Assembly (NCBI RefSeq): GCF_900112415.1
Contig: NZ_FOLV01000001.1
Span: 372,001-436,000 of the forward strand
Length of the DNA: 64,000 bases
Origin: Bacillus sp. 491mf
GTDB taxonomy: Bacteria; Bacillota; Bacilli; Bacillales; Bacillaceae_G
Reading direction: 5' to 3'
The notes under the pieces were generated by a model that ran no database searches, was not told the DNA's origin, and was given only the letters and a program-made list of their open reading frames with translations. This document shows, in pieces, positions 41,482 to 50,651 of the stretch. How positions within the stretch are numbered: position 1 is the stretch's first letter; the number at the start of each line of letters is the position of its first letter. The translations under genes were made by a program, and so were the position numbers.

Positions 41482-42489
41482 ATGCGGAAAATGAATGCAG
41501 TACCAATGATGATTTTATGTTTGGCACCTGTGTTAATTTTATTAACGATTATGTTATCCATATTGTATGGAGCAAAAAATATTACTTTTGAGACAGCTTG
41601 GAATGCGCTATTCCATTTTGATTCAGGAAATGTAAATCATAATATTATTATTACATCTCGTTTACCGAGAGCAATTGGTGCGTTATTAGTAGGAGCATTT
41701 TTGGCCATATCAGGAGCACTTATGCAGGGGATGACAAGAAACTATCTTGCATCCCCTTCTATTATGGGTGTGACAGAGGGGTCAATGTTTGTTATTACGA
41801 TTTGCATGGTATTTATTCCAGGGATGTCTTCAATGAATATGATACTATATTCTATGCTTGGTTCGGCATTAGGAGCGGGAATTGTTTTTGGATTTGGTTC
41901 ATTGCTTCGAAATGGATTATCGCCGGTTCGTTTAGCTATTATAGGAACTGTTATAGGAACATTTTTAAATAGTACGGCAATAGCAATTGCATCTTACTTC
42001 CAACTTTCTCAAAATGTTAGTTTTTGGTACAATGCAAAGTTGGACCAAATCGATCCAAAGATATTAAAATTATCTATTCCATTTGGTGTTATTGGTATTG
42101 TTTTGGCACTTGTAATTTCAAAATCTATTACAATTCTCTCATTAGGAGAAGAGGTTTCTATTAATTTGGGCCAACGTACAAAACTTGTGAAAGTTGCTGC
42201 AATCCTATCTGTTGTGTGTTTAACAGGTACTGCTGTAGCTGTAGTTGGGAAGGTAGGTTTTGTAGGATTAATCATCCCTCATATTACTCGTTTTTTAATT
42301 GGAGTAGACTATAGGTGGATTATACCGTGTGCCGGTATAATAGGCGGAGTCTTTCTCGCTTTATGTGATGTATTGAGTAGATTTATAAATTATCCATTTG
42401 AAACACCAATAGGGGTCGTTACTTCATTGATTGGAGTTCCTTTCTTCCTTTATTTAATTCGAACAAGAGGAGGAGAGAAACATGCATAG
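41482..42489 (+). CDS. FecCD-type siderophore permease, first subunit
   Basis: About 335 residues. The ATG at 41482 lies 11 bases behind AAGGTG; a TTG at 41473 is an alternative. The FecCD/BtuC pattern is clear, with SRLPRAIGALLVGAFLAISG, ALMQGMTRNYLASPSIMGVT and, near the end, GKVGFVGLIIPHITRFLIG (coupling-helix region). About ten membrane spans. It forms the channel with the next gene product, overlapping it by 8 bases. Confidence 0.93.
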   Translation: MRKMNAVPMMILCLAPVLILLTIMLSILYGAKNITFETAWNALFHFDSGNVNHNIIITSRLPRAIGALLVGAFLAISGALMQGMTRNYLASPSIMGVTEGSMFVITICMVFIPGMSSMNMILYSMLGSALGAGIVFGFGSLLRNGLSPVRLAIIGTVIGTFLNSTAIAIASYFQLSQNVSFWYNAKLDQIDPKILKLSIPFGVIGIVLALVISKSITILSLGEEVSINLGQRTKLVKVAAILSVVCLTGTAVAVVGKVGFVGLIIPHITRFLIGVDYRWIIPCAGIIGGVFLALCDVLSRFINYPFETPIGVVTSLIGVPFFLYLIRTRGGEKHA

Positions 42490-43504
42490 AGATTCATGGC
42501 AGTGTTATATGGTCACATTTAGTGTAATCCTGTTTTTGGTTATAGTTTCCATTTATATTAGTTTAACGAATGGTACATTTGATATGACAGTTATGGATAT
42601 AATTCGGACGGTATTTCGAATAAATCCTGTGCCTGAACATGATTTAGTTATATTTGATTTTAGGCTTCCCAGAATAGTAATTGCAGCATTAGTAGGGTTT
42701 GGTCTTGGCGTTGCGGGAGCTGCTATTCAGGGAGTTACACGAAATGGATTGGCGGATCCAGGTATTTTAGGAATTAATGCGGGTGCAGGGGCGGCTATTG
42801 TTGTCTTTATGTTTTTCTTTCAAGGACAAATCAAGAGTACAGACTGGTTTTCTATTATGCTTCTGCCGTTATTTGGCTTGGCCGGGGGACTTGGTTCTGC
42901 AATCTTAATTTATATATTTTCTTGGAAAGGCGGAAGATTAGATTCACAGCGCCTATTATTAACAGGAATAGCAATTGGTTACGGTCTTAGTTCTTTCTCT
43001 GTATATTTATCTTTGAAAATGAAGGCTACTGATTTTGAAATGGCAGCAGTTTGGGTCTCAGGGAGCATATATAATGCAAATTGGAAATATATTATTGCGA
43101 TGTTACCATGGTTAATTATTTTAGTGCCTATGATACAAAGGAAAGCATATTTACTTGATATGTTTCAACTAGAAGAGACGAGTATAAAAAGTCTCGGAAT
43201 TTCAGTCGAAAAAGAGAAATCCATTTTATTATTAAGCGGTATTGGAATAGTGAGTGCTTGCGTTTCTGTTTCTGGAAGTATTGGATTTGTTGGGTTGATG
43301 GCACCGCATATTGCAAAACGTCTCGTTGGAATTCATCATAATCAAGTTATTCCGATATGTGGTGTGATTGGTATGTTACTTGTTATTGTTTCTGACTTTA
43401 TTGCAAAGACTGTTTTCACACCAATAGAGTTACCGGTTGGAATTGTCATTTCTATCATTGGTGTACCGTATTTTCTATATTTGTTATTTAAAGCGAAAGC
43501 GTAA
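42482..43504 (+). CDS. FecCD-type siderophore permease, second subunit
   Basis: 340 residues. It repeats the FecCD motifs (FRLPRIVIAALVGFGLGVAG, AAIQGVTRNGLADPGILGIN, SGSIGFVGLMAPHIAKRLVG). GAGGAGGAGAG lies before the ATG inside the previous gene. It pairs with the first permease to give a heterodimeric membrane part, as FeuB and FeuC do. Confidence 0.93.
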   Translation: MHRDSWQCYMVTFSVILFLVIVSIYISLTNGTFDMTVMDIIRTVFRINPVPEHDLVIFDFRLPRIVIAALVGFGLGVAGAAIQGVTRNGLADPGILGINAGAGAAIVVFMFFFQGQIKSTDWFSIMLLPLFGLAGGLGSAILIYIFSWKGGRLDSQRLLLTGIAIGYGLSSFSVYLSLKMKATDFEMAAVWVSGSIYNANWKYIIAMLPWLIILVPMIQRKAYLLDMFQLEETSIKSLGISVEKEKSILLLSGIGIVSACVSVSGSIGFVGLMAPHIAKRLVGIHHNQVIPICGVIGMLLVIVSDFIAKTVFTPIELPVGIVISIIGVPYFLYLLFKAKA

Positions 43505-43519
43505 AAGGAGTGAAGATGA

Positions 43520-44338
43520 GTGAGTGTTTTAAGCACAGAAAATTTAGAAACGAGCTATGAAAAGCTTACGGTATTTCGTGATTTAAATATAGAAATACAA
43601 GAGGGAAAAGTGACGACGATTATTGGACCAAATGGATGCGGGAAATCTACGCTACTAAAAACAATGGGGCGAATTTTAAAGCAGAAAAGTGGAAAGGTGT
43701 ACTTGCAAGGACAAGATTTACATACCATTTCAACAAAACAAATTGCGAAGCAACTTGCGTTATTACCACAAAATCCAATTGCTCCATCAGAATTAAAAGT
43801 AGAAGAGCTTATTTCTTACGGACGATATCCGCATCGTAATAATGTGAATAAATTATCATCAAAAGATAAAGAAATGATTGAATGGGCAATGGGAATTACA
43901 AATATCACTCCTTTTCGCAACCGTCAAATTGGAAATTTATCAGGAGGACAAAGACAAAAAGTATGGCTAGCAATGGCTTTAGCACAAGAAACAGAAGTTT
44001 TACTATTAGATGAACCAACAACTTATCTTGATATGGCTCATCAGCTAGAAGTACTGCAAATTGTTGAACGATTGAACCAAGAACATAAATGTACAGTTGT
44101 TATGGTTTTACATGATATTAATCATGCAGCACGTTTTTCACATGAAATCATTACGATGAAAGCAGGGGAAATCATTAAGATTGGGAGCCCATTAGAAATC
44201 ATTACAAATGAAGTATTGAAACGTGTGTTTCATATTGATGCAAGGGTAATGATAGATCCTTATAATGGTGCTCCTGTGTGTTTTGGGTATGATAGTGCAT
44301 TACAAGAAGAACGTGCAAAAGTTTATGTAACAAATTAA
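43520..44338 (+). CDS. FecE-type siderophore ABC ATPase
   Basis: 272 residues, GTG start at 43520 behind AAAGGAGTG. Walker A GPNGCGKSTLL, signature LSGGQRQKVWLAMALAQ, Walker B VLLLDEPTTYLDMAHQ and the switch histidine (VLHDINHAARF) are all intact. It energises the uptake system. B. subtilis feuABC has no ATPase in its operon and borrows YusV; here the ATPase is built into the operon. Confidence 0.95.
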   Translation: MSVLSTENLETSYEKLTVFRDLNIEIQEGKVTTIIGPNGCGKSTLLKTMGRILKQKSGKVYLQGQDLHTISTKQIAKQLALLPQNPIAPSELKVEELISYGRYPHRNNVNKLSSKDKEMIEWAMGITNITPFRNRQIGNLSGGQRQKVWLAMALAQETEVLLLDEPTTYLDMAHQLEVLQIVERLNQEHKCTVVMVLHDINHAARFSHEIITMKAGEIIKIGSPLEIITNEVLKRVFHIDARVMIDPYNGAPVCFGYDSALQEERAKVYVTN

Positions 44339-44359
44339 ACATGTAAGAGGAGGGCGACA

Positions 44360-45178
44360 ATGCAGCCTATACCGGAGACACGAAATGTCGTAATTTCTAA
44401 CACAGAGCAATGGACGATGTATTCGAAAAGAGAAAATCGTCAGTATCAAATTTATATAGCAAAGCCGAAACAGCCAGAACCACCTTCGGGTTATCCTATT
44501 ATTTATGTATTAGATGGGAATGCTTTTTTTCAAACGTTTGAAGAAGCTGTGCGCATCCAAGCAGTTAGATCTGAAAAAACAGGAATTGTACCAGCAATTA
44601 TTGTTGGAGTTGGGTATCAAATAAAAGAAAGTTTTTCTTCTACATATCGATTTTATGATTTCACTCCTCCAGCATCATCTCTTATTTTGCCGCCAAAACC
44701 AGATGGTAAACCGTGGCCGGTAACAGGGGGAGCGAATCATTTTTTAGAGTTTTTTCAAGAAGAGCTAAAACCTGAGCTTACTAAATATTTTCCGATTGAT
44801 ACAAAGAGACAAACATTATTTGGCCATTCGTTAGGTGGGTTATTTGCTTTACATGTCTTATTTACAAACATACATGCATTTCAAACATACTTTATAAGCA
44901 GTCCTTCTATTTGGTGGAATAATCAATCTGTTTTAGAAAAAGAATCTAATTTTATAAATGAATTAAATAAAATGAATTCTGAGATTGGTGTATTTCTTAC
45001 AGTGGGGTCATTAGAAAAAGATCATATGGTTCAAGATGTAAATGCGTTATCTGATCGATTATACAAGATGCAGCATAGCAGATTACGATTCTCGTTTCAT
45101 AAAGCTGAGGGAGAAAATCATGGATCTGTAGTACCGACTGTTTTAAGTAAGGCGCTACGTTTTATATTTCATCCATAA
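44360..45178 (+). CDS. Siderophore esterase, BesA/YbbA (IroE)-like
   Basis: 272 residues, alpha/beta hydrolase. It has the N-terminal YQIYIAKP...YPIIYVLDGNAFF strand, the nucleophile elbow FGHSLGGLFALH (Ser), and the late AEGENHGSVVP with His. This is the pattern of bacillibactin/enterobactin trilactone hydrolases that open the imported ferric siderophore to release iron. No signal peptide is seen, which fits a cytoplasmic site of action. AGAGGAGGGCG precedes the ATG. It is the last gene of the operon. Confidence 0.9.
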   Translation: MQPIPETRNVVISNTEQWTMYSKRENRQYQIYIAKPKQPEPPSGYPIIYVLDGNAFFQTFEEAVRIQAVRSEKTGIVPAIIVGVGYQIKESFSSTYRFYDFTPPASSLILPPKPDGKPWPVTGGANHFLEFFQEELKPELTKYFPIDTKRQTLFGHSLGGLFALHVLFTNIHAFQTYFISSPSIWWNNQSVLEKESNFINELNKMNSEIGVFLTVGSLEKDHMVQDVNALSDRLYKMQHSRLRFSFHKAEGENHGSVVPTVLSKALRFIFHP

Positions 45179-45185
45179 ATAATAG

Positions 45186-45293
45186 GGATACTGTTTATCC
45201 CGCATCAACGGGCAGTAAGACCCCTACCTCAAGATTAGAAACATTGTCCAGCTCTAGCGGCTAGAATCCCCTCGGACGAGGCAAAAAGCGCCT
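45186..45293 (-). repeat. Interspersed repeat (bcr-type), copy 4, partial
   Basis: It contains CTGTTTATCCCGCATCAACG, GGCAGTAAGACCCC, and the block GCTCTAGCGGCTAGAA..GAGGCAAAAAGCGCCT shared with copy 3. It has broken into the MMPL remnant next to it. Confidence 0.6.
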
Positions 45294-45590
45294 TGAATTG
45301 CTTCTGCTCCCATTATATGATGAATAATTAACCACCCGAACCCTAGAGCTGAACCAAATGATAGTATAACAGTAGCCATTAAATACAACATAGCTGTAAT
45401 AGAGCGTAAGTATACAACGAGTAATAGCGAGATAAGACCGATGATAATCGGGATGATTAGGCTCGAATCTTTATTGCTTGTTATCATTGTGTCATATTGA
45501 GTAGCAGTTTGACCGGCAATCCAAACTCTCGAATGCACGTCTGTTATACCAGCTTTCATTTGAATTGTTTTTGATGGGATTGCTTTGAAG
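45294..45590 (-). pseudogene. MMPL-family transporter fragment
   Basis: On the minus strand the frame reads IPSKTIQMKAGITDVHSRVW, IAGQTATQYDTMITSNKD, then LIIPIIIGLISLLLVVYLRS and further hydrophobic segments up to IIHHIMGAEAIQ. This is the periplasmic-to-membrane transition of an MMPL/RND-like exporter (YdfJ type). Only about 95 of some 700 residues remain, cut by the repeat on one side. The stretch 45591-45844 beyond it shows nothing recognisable. Confidence 0.75.
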
Positions 45591-45844
45591 GAATAATGAT
45601 TGGAGGATCTTTCCTACCGATGGGGACAGAAAAAACTTTGGGTAATGCGGCCTTGGACTGAAAATATTCTTGTTATAACTTGGATAAAGTAGATGTAAAT
45701 AACAATAAGAGGTACAGGTGAAGATAGATCAACCGAGAGATTCCATTATATGTAATCAATATTACCACAGTGTATATAAAATATTTTTCTTGACTTTTTA
45801 TACGAATATTAGGAAAATAGTAAAAAAAGAAAGGAGGGGTAACG

Positions 45845-46150
45845 TTGGAGGAATATGTGCTAGATATATATAATTTTTTGTATACGACTGATTGGGAAGA
45901 TATCATGTCAATTGTAAGTATTGTATTATGTATTCAATTCCTATTTGTATATGGGGAAATGAATAGTGCTCATTTTTCTTTAACGTCCCCATCCGACGTG
46001 CAAGGAGAAATATCGCTAAGACCGACAAACTTGAAGCATGTATATTTCCCTATAGTTATTATGTTATTTATTCGGTATATTACTGCTATTGTAAAGAAAA
46101 AAGAAGGAGACGACCACTATCATCCGATTTGTTATCTGAATTTTAAATGA
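45845..46150 (+). CDS. Small membrane-associated hypothetical protein
   Basis: 101 residues from a TTG at 45845, supported by AAGGAGGGG. Hydrophobic segments are at about 20-36 and 66-80, separated by a polar stretch (TSPSDVQGEISLRPTNLKHV), with a C-terminal charged region rich in His/Tyr. No family was recognised. A 38-residue membrane peptide gene follows 22 bases later. Confidence 0.55.
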   Translation: MEEYVLDIYNFLYTTDWEDIMSIVSIVLCIQFLFVYGEMNSAHFSLTSPSDVQGEISLRPTNLKHVYFPIVIMLFIRYITAIVKKKEGDDHYHPICYLNFK

Positions 46151-46172
46151 ATGATACAAGGAGGAGATTCGT

Positions 46173-46289
46173 ATGTGGATTCGTTTCGTATTAATTGGTT
46201 TCTTTTCATTAACAGCAATGTCTCTTATTGGTTTTCAATTAACAGAGATTTTTCAAGCATATAGCGACATGTTTTTTAATAAAAATTAA
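46173..46289 (+). CDS. 38-residue membrane peptide
   Basis: The ATG at 46173 follows AAGGAGGAGATTCGT, a very good ribosome site. The product is one hydrophobic helix (MWIRFVLIGFFSLTAMSLIG) with a short polar tail. No family was recognised. A terminator follows at 46331. Confidence 0.6.
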   Translation: MWIRFVLIGFFSLTAMSLIGFQLTEIFQAYSDMFFNKN

Positions 46290-46330
46290 AGCGAGTGTAA
46301 TAATTTGAAATTTTAAATATAAAACGATAC

Positions 46331-46370
46331 AATCCTTCTTAAGTGGTAAAAGACTTAAGAAGGATTTTTT
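46331..46370 (+). terminator. Terminator of the two small membrane genes
   Basis: Perfect 14-bp stem AATCCTTCTTAAGT / ACTTAAGAAGGATT followed by TTTTATC. Confidence 0.9.
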
Positions 46371-46518
46371 ATCTTTCTACTTGAGAGTGATAAGAACTAC
46401 AATTGTAGGTATTTTACTTTATAGTATTATTCAAACATTTGTCACATTTACAATATTGATAATATGTTAAAATAATGAAGCTACTGTATATTTTAAGAAA
46501 AATAAGGGAGTGAATAAT

Positions 46519-47058
46519 TTGACTGATCATTCTGTGAAACAGAAGAGCTATGCTCCTGTTGTGATAACGCTTTCTGTGGTTGTCAATGCGATTATTTTAT
46601 TTTTGTTTTTTGGATCGGTTGGATACAAAGGAGAAGTACATTTTGATGTAACAATTTTACCACTTGTCAATGCGATTTGTAATAGTTTTACATTTGTGTT
46701 TTTACTAGCAGCGTTGTTCTCAATTATTAAAAAGAATGTAAAGCTACATAGAGGGTTTATTCTTGCCGCATTTACAACAACATTGCTATTTTGTGTTTCG
46801 TATTTAACGTATCATTATTTAGCACCAGCAACGCATTTTGGTGGAGAAGGAATCATTAAATATGTATATTTCCTTATTTTAATTACACATATTTTCCTTG
46901 CTGCTATTATTGTGCCACTTGCATTATTTTCTTTAGTATACGGATTTACAAACCAATTGACTCGCCATCGTAAAATTGTACGTTGGACAATGCCAATTTG
47001 GTTATATGTAAGTCTTTCTGGAGTTATCGTATACTTAATGATTTCACCTTATTATTAA
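46519..47058 (+). CDS. DUF420 membrane protein (YozB/CtaM-like)
   Basis: 179 residues from the TTG at 46519; AAGGGAG at 46502-46508 is too close to the GTG at 46510. Five hydrophobic spans are visible, with conserved His residues in KLHRGFILAAF, TYHYLAPATHFGG and ITHIFLAAIIVP, typical of DUF420. The S. aureus member CtaM is needed for maturation of a haem-copper oxidase, and B. subtilis YozB is its homologue. Such a role here is inferred from the family. Confidence 0.85.
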   Translation: MTDHSVKQKSYAPVVITLSVVVNAIILFLFFGSVGYKGEVHFDVTILPLVNAICNSFTFVFLLAALFSIIKKNVKLHRGFILAAFTTTLLFCVSYLTYHYLAPATHFGGEGIIKYVYFLILITHIFLAAIIVPLALFSLVYGFTNQLTRHRKIVRWTMPIWLYVSLSGVIVYLMISPYY

Positions 47059-47059
47059 A

Positions 47060-47090
47060 AGAGTCTCAGTTTTAACTGAGATTCTTTTTT
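47060..47090 (+). terminator. Terminator of the DUF420 gene
   Basis: Stem AGTCTCAGT / ACTGAGATT with one G-T pair, loop TTTA, followed by CTTTTTTT. Confidence 0.85.
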
Positions 47091-47170
47091 TATAAGCAAA
47101 TTTTTTTATAAAAAACGAAATATATGATATACAAAAGTATAGTTACTTTTATCTAGAAAGGATGAAGTGT

Positions 47171-48334
47171 ATGCAAAACTTTGTGTTTCGTAATCCAACA
47201 AAGCTTATTTTTGGAAAAGGTCAATTAGAACAATTGAAATTAGAAATACCTCAATACGGGAAAAAGGTGTTACTCGTATACGGTGGTGGAAGTATTAAGC
47301 AAAATGGAATTTACGATAATGTAATATCTATGTTAAAAGAAATAGATGCAGAAATTTTTGAGTTAAGTGGTGTAGAGCCAAACCCCCGTTTATCAACAGT
47401 AAACAAAGGGATTCAAATTTGTAAAGAAAATGATGTCGAGTTTATTTTAGCTGTGGGTGGTGGAAGTGTTATAGATTGCACAAAAGCGATTGCTGCTGGT
47501 AGTAAGTATGAAGGAGATGCGTGGGATCTTGTTACGAAAAAAGCGATCGCAACAGAAGCATTACCTTTTGGAACAGTGTTAACTTTAGCTGCAACAGGTT
47601 CTGAAATGAATGCAGGTTCAGTTATTACAAATTGGGAAACAAATGAGAAGTATGGCTGGGGGAGTGCTGTAACATTTCCGCAATTTTCGATTTTAGACCC
47701 AAACCACACAACTTCTGTACCGCGTAACCAAACCATTTATGGTATCGTTGACATTATGTCGCATGTACTTGAGCAATATTTTCACCAAGGTACAAATACA
47801 GCATTGCAGGACCGCTACTGTGAATCTATTTTACAAACGGTTATTGAAACAGCTCCAAAATTGCTAAATGACTTAGAAAGTTATGAGCATCGAGAAACCA
47901 TTTTATATTGTGGTACAATGGCGTTAAATGGTATTTTGGCAATGGGTGTACGCGGGGACTGGGCAACGCATAACATTGAGCATGCTGTTTCAGCAGTGTA
48001 CGACATTCCGCATGGCGGCGGTTTAGCAATTTTATTCCCGAACTGGATGAAACATGTTTTACATGAAAATGTAGATCGTTTTAAACAATTTGCAATTCGA
48101 GTATTTCATGTTCAAACAGGAGGAAAGACCGATGTTGACATAGCATTAGAAGGAATTGAAGCATTACGTCAATTTTGGACATCTATTGGAGCGCCGGATC
48201 GTTTAGCGGATTACGAAATTGGTGAAGAACAAATTGATCTTATGGCAGAAAAGGCAATGGTTTATGGTGAGTTTGGCCAGTTTAAACAATTAAATAAACA
48301 AGATGTTGTAGCGATCTATCAAGCGTCGTTATAA
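47171..48334 (+). CDS. Iron-dependent NAD(P)H alcohol (butanol) dehydrogenase, YugJ-like
   Basis: 387 residues from the ATG at 47171 behind AAAGGATGAAG. Group III (iron-activated) dehydrogenase: NAD-binding [16 protein letters not shown], metal-site residues in [11 protein letters not shown] (Asp, His), the [20 protein letters not shown] region (His) and [14 protein letters not shown]. It is homologous to BdhA and B. subtilis YugJ/YugK and reduces aldehydes to alcohols. A terminator lies directly behind. Confidence 0.92.
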   Translation: MQNFVFRNPTKLIFGKGQLEQLKLEIPQYGKKVLLVYGGGSIKQNGIYDNVISMLKEIDAEIFELSGVEPNPRLSTVNKGIQICKENDVEFILAVGGGSVIDCTKAIAAGSKYEGDAWDLVTKKAIATEALPFGTVLTLAATGSEMNAGSVITNWETNEKYGWGSAVTFPQFSILDPNHTTSVPRNQTIYGIVDIMSHVLEQYFHQGTNTALQDRYCESILQTVIETAPKLLNDLESYEHRETILYCGTMALNGILAMGVRGDWATHNIEHAVSAVYDIPHGGGLAILFPNWMKHVLHENVDRFKQFAIRVFHVQTGGKTDVDIALEGIEALRQFWTSIGAPDRLADYEIGEEQIDLMAEKAMVYGEFGQFKQLNKQDVVAIYQASL

Positions 48335-48341
48335 CCAAACA

Positions 48342-48374
48342 AAAACACTTCTTTTGTAAAGAGGTGTTTTTTAT
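48342..48374 (+). terminator. Terminator of the alcohol dehydrogenase gene
   Basis: Stem AAAACACTTCTTT / AAAGAGGTGTTTT (one G-T) followed by TTATTT. Confidence 0.85.
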
Positions 48375-48449
48375 TTGGTAATTTTCACGCCGAGTTATAT
48401 AAGTGAAAAAGCGACATAAAAACCTCCTTTCTTTTTAGGGAAGGTCGAG

Positions 48450-48677
48450 AGCATCTGGTCGTGCATTGGAGCAGTCAGAGCCTTTTCCTGCCACGTGCAA
48501 TGCTTAAAACAGAAGGAGCAAGTGAATGGAGGTCATGTTGCATAACAGCAACTTTTAACGAAATGCGGAGTCAACTGTTTAGGCCTGTTGGCTAAGGTTC
48601 TTTCACACAGAAGGAATGTTCTTAGAGATGAAGGCTTAGGAGGCAGAGCTAGACAAGAATGTCGAAAAATTAAAATG
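48450..48677 (+). repeat. Interspersed repeat (bcr-type), copy 5
   Basis: Read on the plus strand: CAGTCAGAGCCTTTTCCTGC, AACAGAAGGAGCAAGTGAAT, CATAACAGCAACTT, CGGAGTCAACTGTTTAGG, and the end GATGTCGAAAAATTAAAA (AATGTCG here). It corresponds to copy 3 without the middle segment. The whole gap 48375-48706 holds nothing else. Confidence 0.75.
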
Positions 48678-48706
48678 GATATATAAAGATGAGGATGGAG
48701 GATTGT

Positions 48707-48949
48707 TTAGAATGGATATATTGTTCGTCCCGTTATAATGTTATATGCGGTGCAAAACTGAGTTTGGATATATTCGGTATTCATTGAGTCTGTTTCTTCA
48801 TCTGTAAGTATTATATGAAATGACCGGAGTAAACAATTTAGTGCAAAGTATAGCTCTTCTTGGGAGCAATGTATTTTATTTGTTGCTGTTGCTAAAATCA
48901 AATCTTCTATTAATGAGCGGAAATCAATAGCAGCTTGTCCATCTTTCAT
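48707..48949 (-). CDS. Small conserved-looking hypothetical protein
   Basis: 80 residues from the ATG at 48949, preceded by TGGAGATGATACT; the frame extends upstream without a ribosome site. The product is helical (AAIDFRSLIEDLILATATNK, LYFALNCLLRSFHIILTDEE) and has a Cys/Tyr-containing end. No family was recognised. It is divergent from miaA. Confidence 0.55.
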   Translation of the reverse strand: MKDGQAAIDFRSLIEDLILATATNKIHCSQEELYFALNCLLRSFHIILTDEETDSMNTEYIQTQFCTAYNIITGRTIYPF

Positions 48950-49145
48950 AGTATCATCTCCATTTTTGTTTTTACTATGTATATGAAGTGGTTGGACAAA
49001 ACATGCAAAAAAGGTTGTATTTTTTAATAAACATATATACAATTTCAATTACCGTAATAAGATAACTTGCATTTTGGCTATTAAAGTTGGTAAGATTGGA
49101 TATAATAATCAGATGTATAACGTTACATAAAGAGAGTTGAAGTAT

Positions 49146-50096
49146 ATGGGAGTAGAAAAACAGGAAAAAGTTGTTGTTATTATTGGACCAACTGCAGTTG
49201 GAAAGACGAAGCTTAGCATTGAATTGGCAAAAGCATTGAATGGGGAAATTATAAGCGGTGATTCAATGCAAATCTATCGTAGTATGGATATAGGTACGGC
49301 GAAAGTTACAGAAGAAGAGATGGACGGAATTCCTCATTATATGATTGATATAAAAAATCCAGAAGATTCCTTCTCTGTTGCTGAGTTTCAAGAACTTGTA
49401 CGCTGTCATATAGAGGATATTACAAAGCGCGGTAAACTTCCTATAATTGTTGGAGGAACAGGTTTATACGTACAATCCGTGTTATATGATTACCAGTTTT
49501 CTGATGAGCCGGGAGATCATGTATACCGTAAGCAGTTAGAACAATTAGCTGAGGAGCGCGGTGTAGAGTATATACATGGGAAGCTAGAAGAAGTTGATCC
49601 AATAAGTGCAAAGCGTATTCATCCGAACAATGTAAGACGTGTCATTCGTGCTTTAGAAATTTTTCATGCAACAGGGCAAAAAATGAGTGATCAACTAGAA
49701 CAACAAGAAAATGAATTGTTATATGATGTTGCTTTAATTGGTCTAACAATGGATCGAGATTTATTATATAGTCGCATTAATTTACGTGTAGACATTATGA
49801 TGGAACAAGGTTTATTGGATGAAGTTAAACGATTATATGAAGAAGGAATTCGGGGTTGTCAATCTATTCAAGCGATTGGTTATAAAGAACTGTATGAATA
49901 TTTTGATGAGGAAACTTCGTTAGAAGAAGCGATAATCGCTTTAAAAACGAATTCCCGTCGCTATGCAAAACGACAATTAACTTGGTTCCGTAATAAAATG
50001 GATGTTAAATGGTTTGACGTTACAAGTGGTGAAAAATTTCGAGAAATTTTACAGTACACAGAAGGAAAGCTACAACTTAAGTCGAATAATAAGTAG
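49146..50096 (+). CDS. miaA: tRNA dimethylallyltransferase MiaA
   Basis: 316 residues from the ATG at 49146 behind AAAGAGAG. P-loop GPTAVGKTKLSIEL, ISGDSMQIYRSMDIGTAK, the GGTGLYVQSVL loop and RRYAKRQLTWFRN are diagnostic. It transfers the dimethylallyl group to A37 of tRNAs reading UNN codons. Immediately upstream of hfq, the usual Bacillus arrangement. Confidence 0.97.
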   Translation: MGVEKQEKVVVIIGPTAVGKTKLSIELAKALNGEIISGDSMQIYRSMDIGTAKVTEEEMDGIPHYMIDIKNPEDSFSVAEFQELVRCHIEDITKRGKLPIIVGGTGLYVQSVLYDYQFSDEPGDHVYRKQLEQLAEERGVEYIHGKLEEVDPISAKRIHPNNVRRVIRALEIFHATGQKMSDQLEQQENELLYDVALIGLTMDRDLLYSRINLRVDIMMEQGLLDEVKRLYEEGIRGCQSIQAIGYKELYEYFDEETSLEEAIIALKTNSRRYAKRQLTWFRNKMDVKWFDVTSGEKFREILQYTEGKLQLKSNNK

Positions 50097-50120
50097 TAGA
50101 GAAAAAGAGGAGGATTCGAC

Positions 50121-50345
50121 ATGAAGCAATCAATCAATATTCAAGATCAATTTTTAAACCAACTCCGTAAAGAGAATACGTTTGTTACGCTGTACTTATT
50201 AAATGGCTTCCAACTTCGTGGTTTAATTAAAGGATTCGATAATTTTACTGTATTGTTGGAAACAGAAGGTAAGCAACAGCTTATTTATAAACATGCGATT
50301 TCTACATTTGTTCCACAAAAGAACGTTTCAATCGAATTAGAATAG
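50121..50345 (+). CDS. hfq: RNA chaperone Hfq
   Basis: 74 residues: [20 protein letters not shown] (Sm1) and [10 protein letters not shown] (Sm2, the YKHA signature). It forms a hexameric ring that binds small RNAs and A-rich sequences. Ribosome site GAGGAGG precedes the ATG, 24 bases after miaA. Confidence 0.97.
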
Positions 50346-50363
50346 TAAAGAATTGTACATAGT

Positions 50364-50436
50364 AAAAAGAGCGAATGATTCGCTCTTTTTTCATTTCTAC
50401 AATAAGCAAAAACGCTCAGATTTCTGAGCGTTTTTT
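50364..50436 (+). terminator. Two tandem terminators after hfq
   Basis: First stem AAAAAGAGCGAAT / ATTCGCTCTTTTT (50364-50391), second stem AAAACGCTCAGA / TCTGAGCGTTTT (50408-50436) with TTAAC. The following 215 bases up to the xer-like gene hold nothing recognisable. Confidence 0.85.
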
Positions 50437-50651
50437 AACGGAATATTTTAATATCCTTCTTGAATTAAAGTTTAAAAATATTTGTGCACTACAGAGCAAA
50501 CTCAATTTGACCAGTAAATTATAAGAAAATCATAATTCTCCAGAATATAAAGAAGGAAAGAGAGCGGATTAAAGATATTATAGGAATTGCATTTTTCTCC
50601 GTTTTTGTTGTTATTTATAGTTTGTTCCCAATAATCGAACCCGTTTGCTTA

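Noticed and set aside
45254-45304. End of the MMPL frame as genuine protein
   Set aside because: The last residues (GAFCLVRGDSSR) are encoded by the bcr-type repeat, not by the transporter gene.
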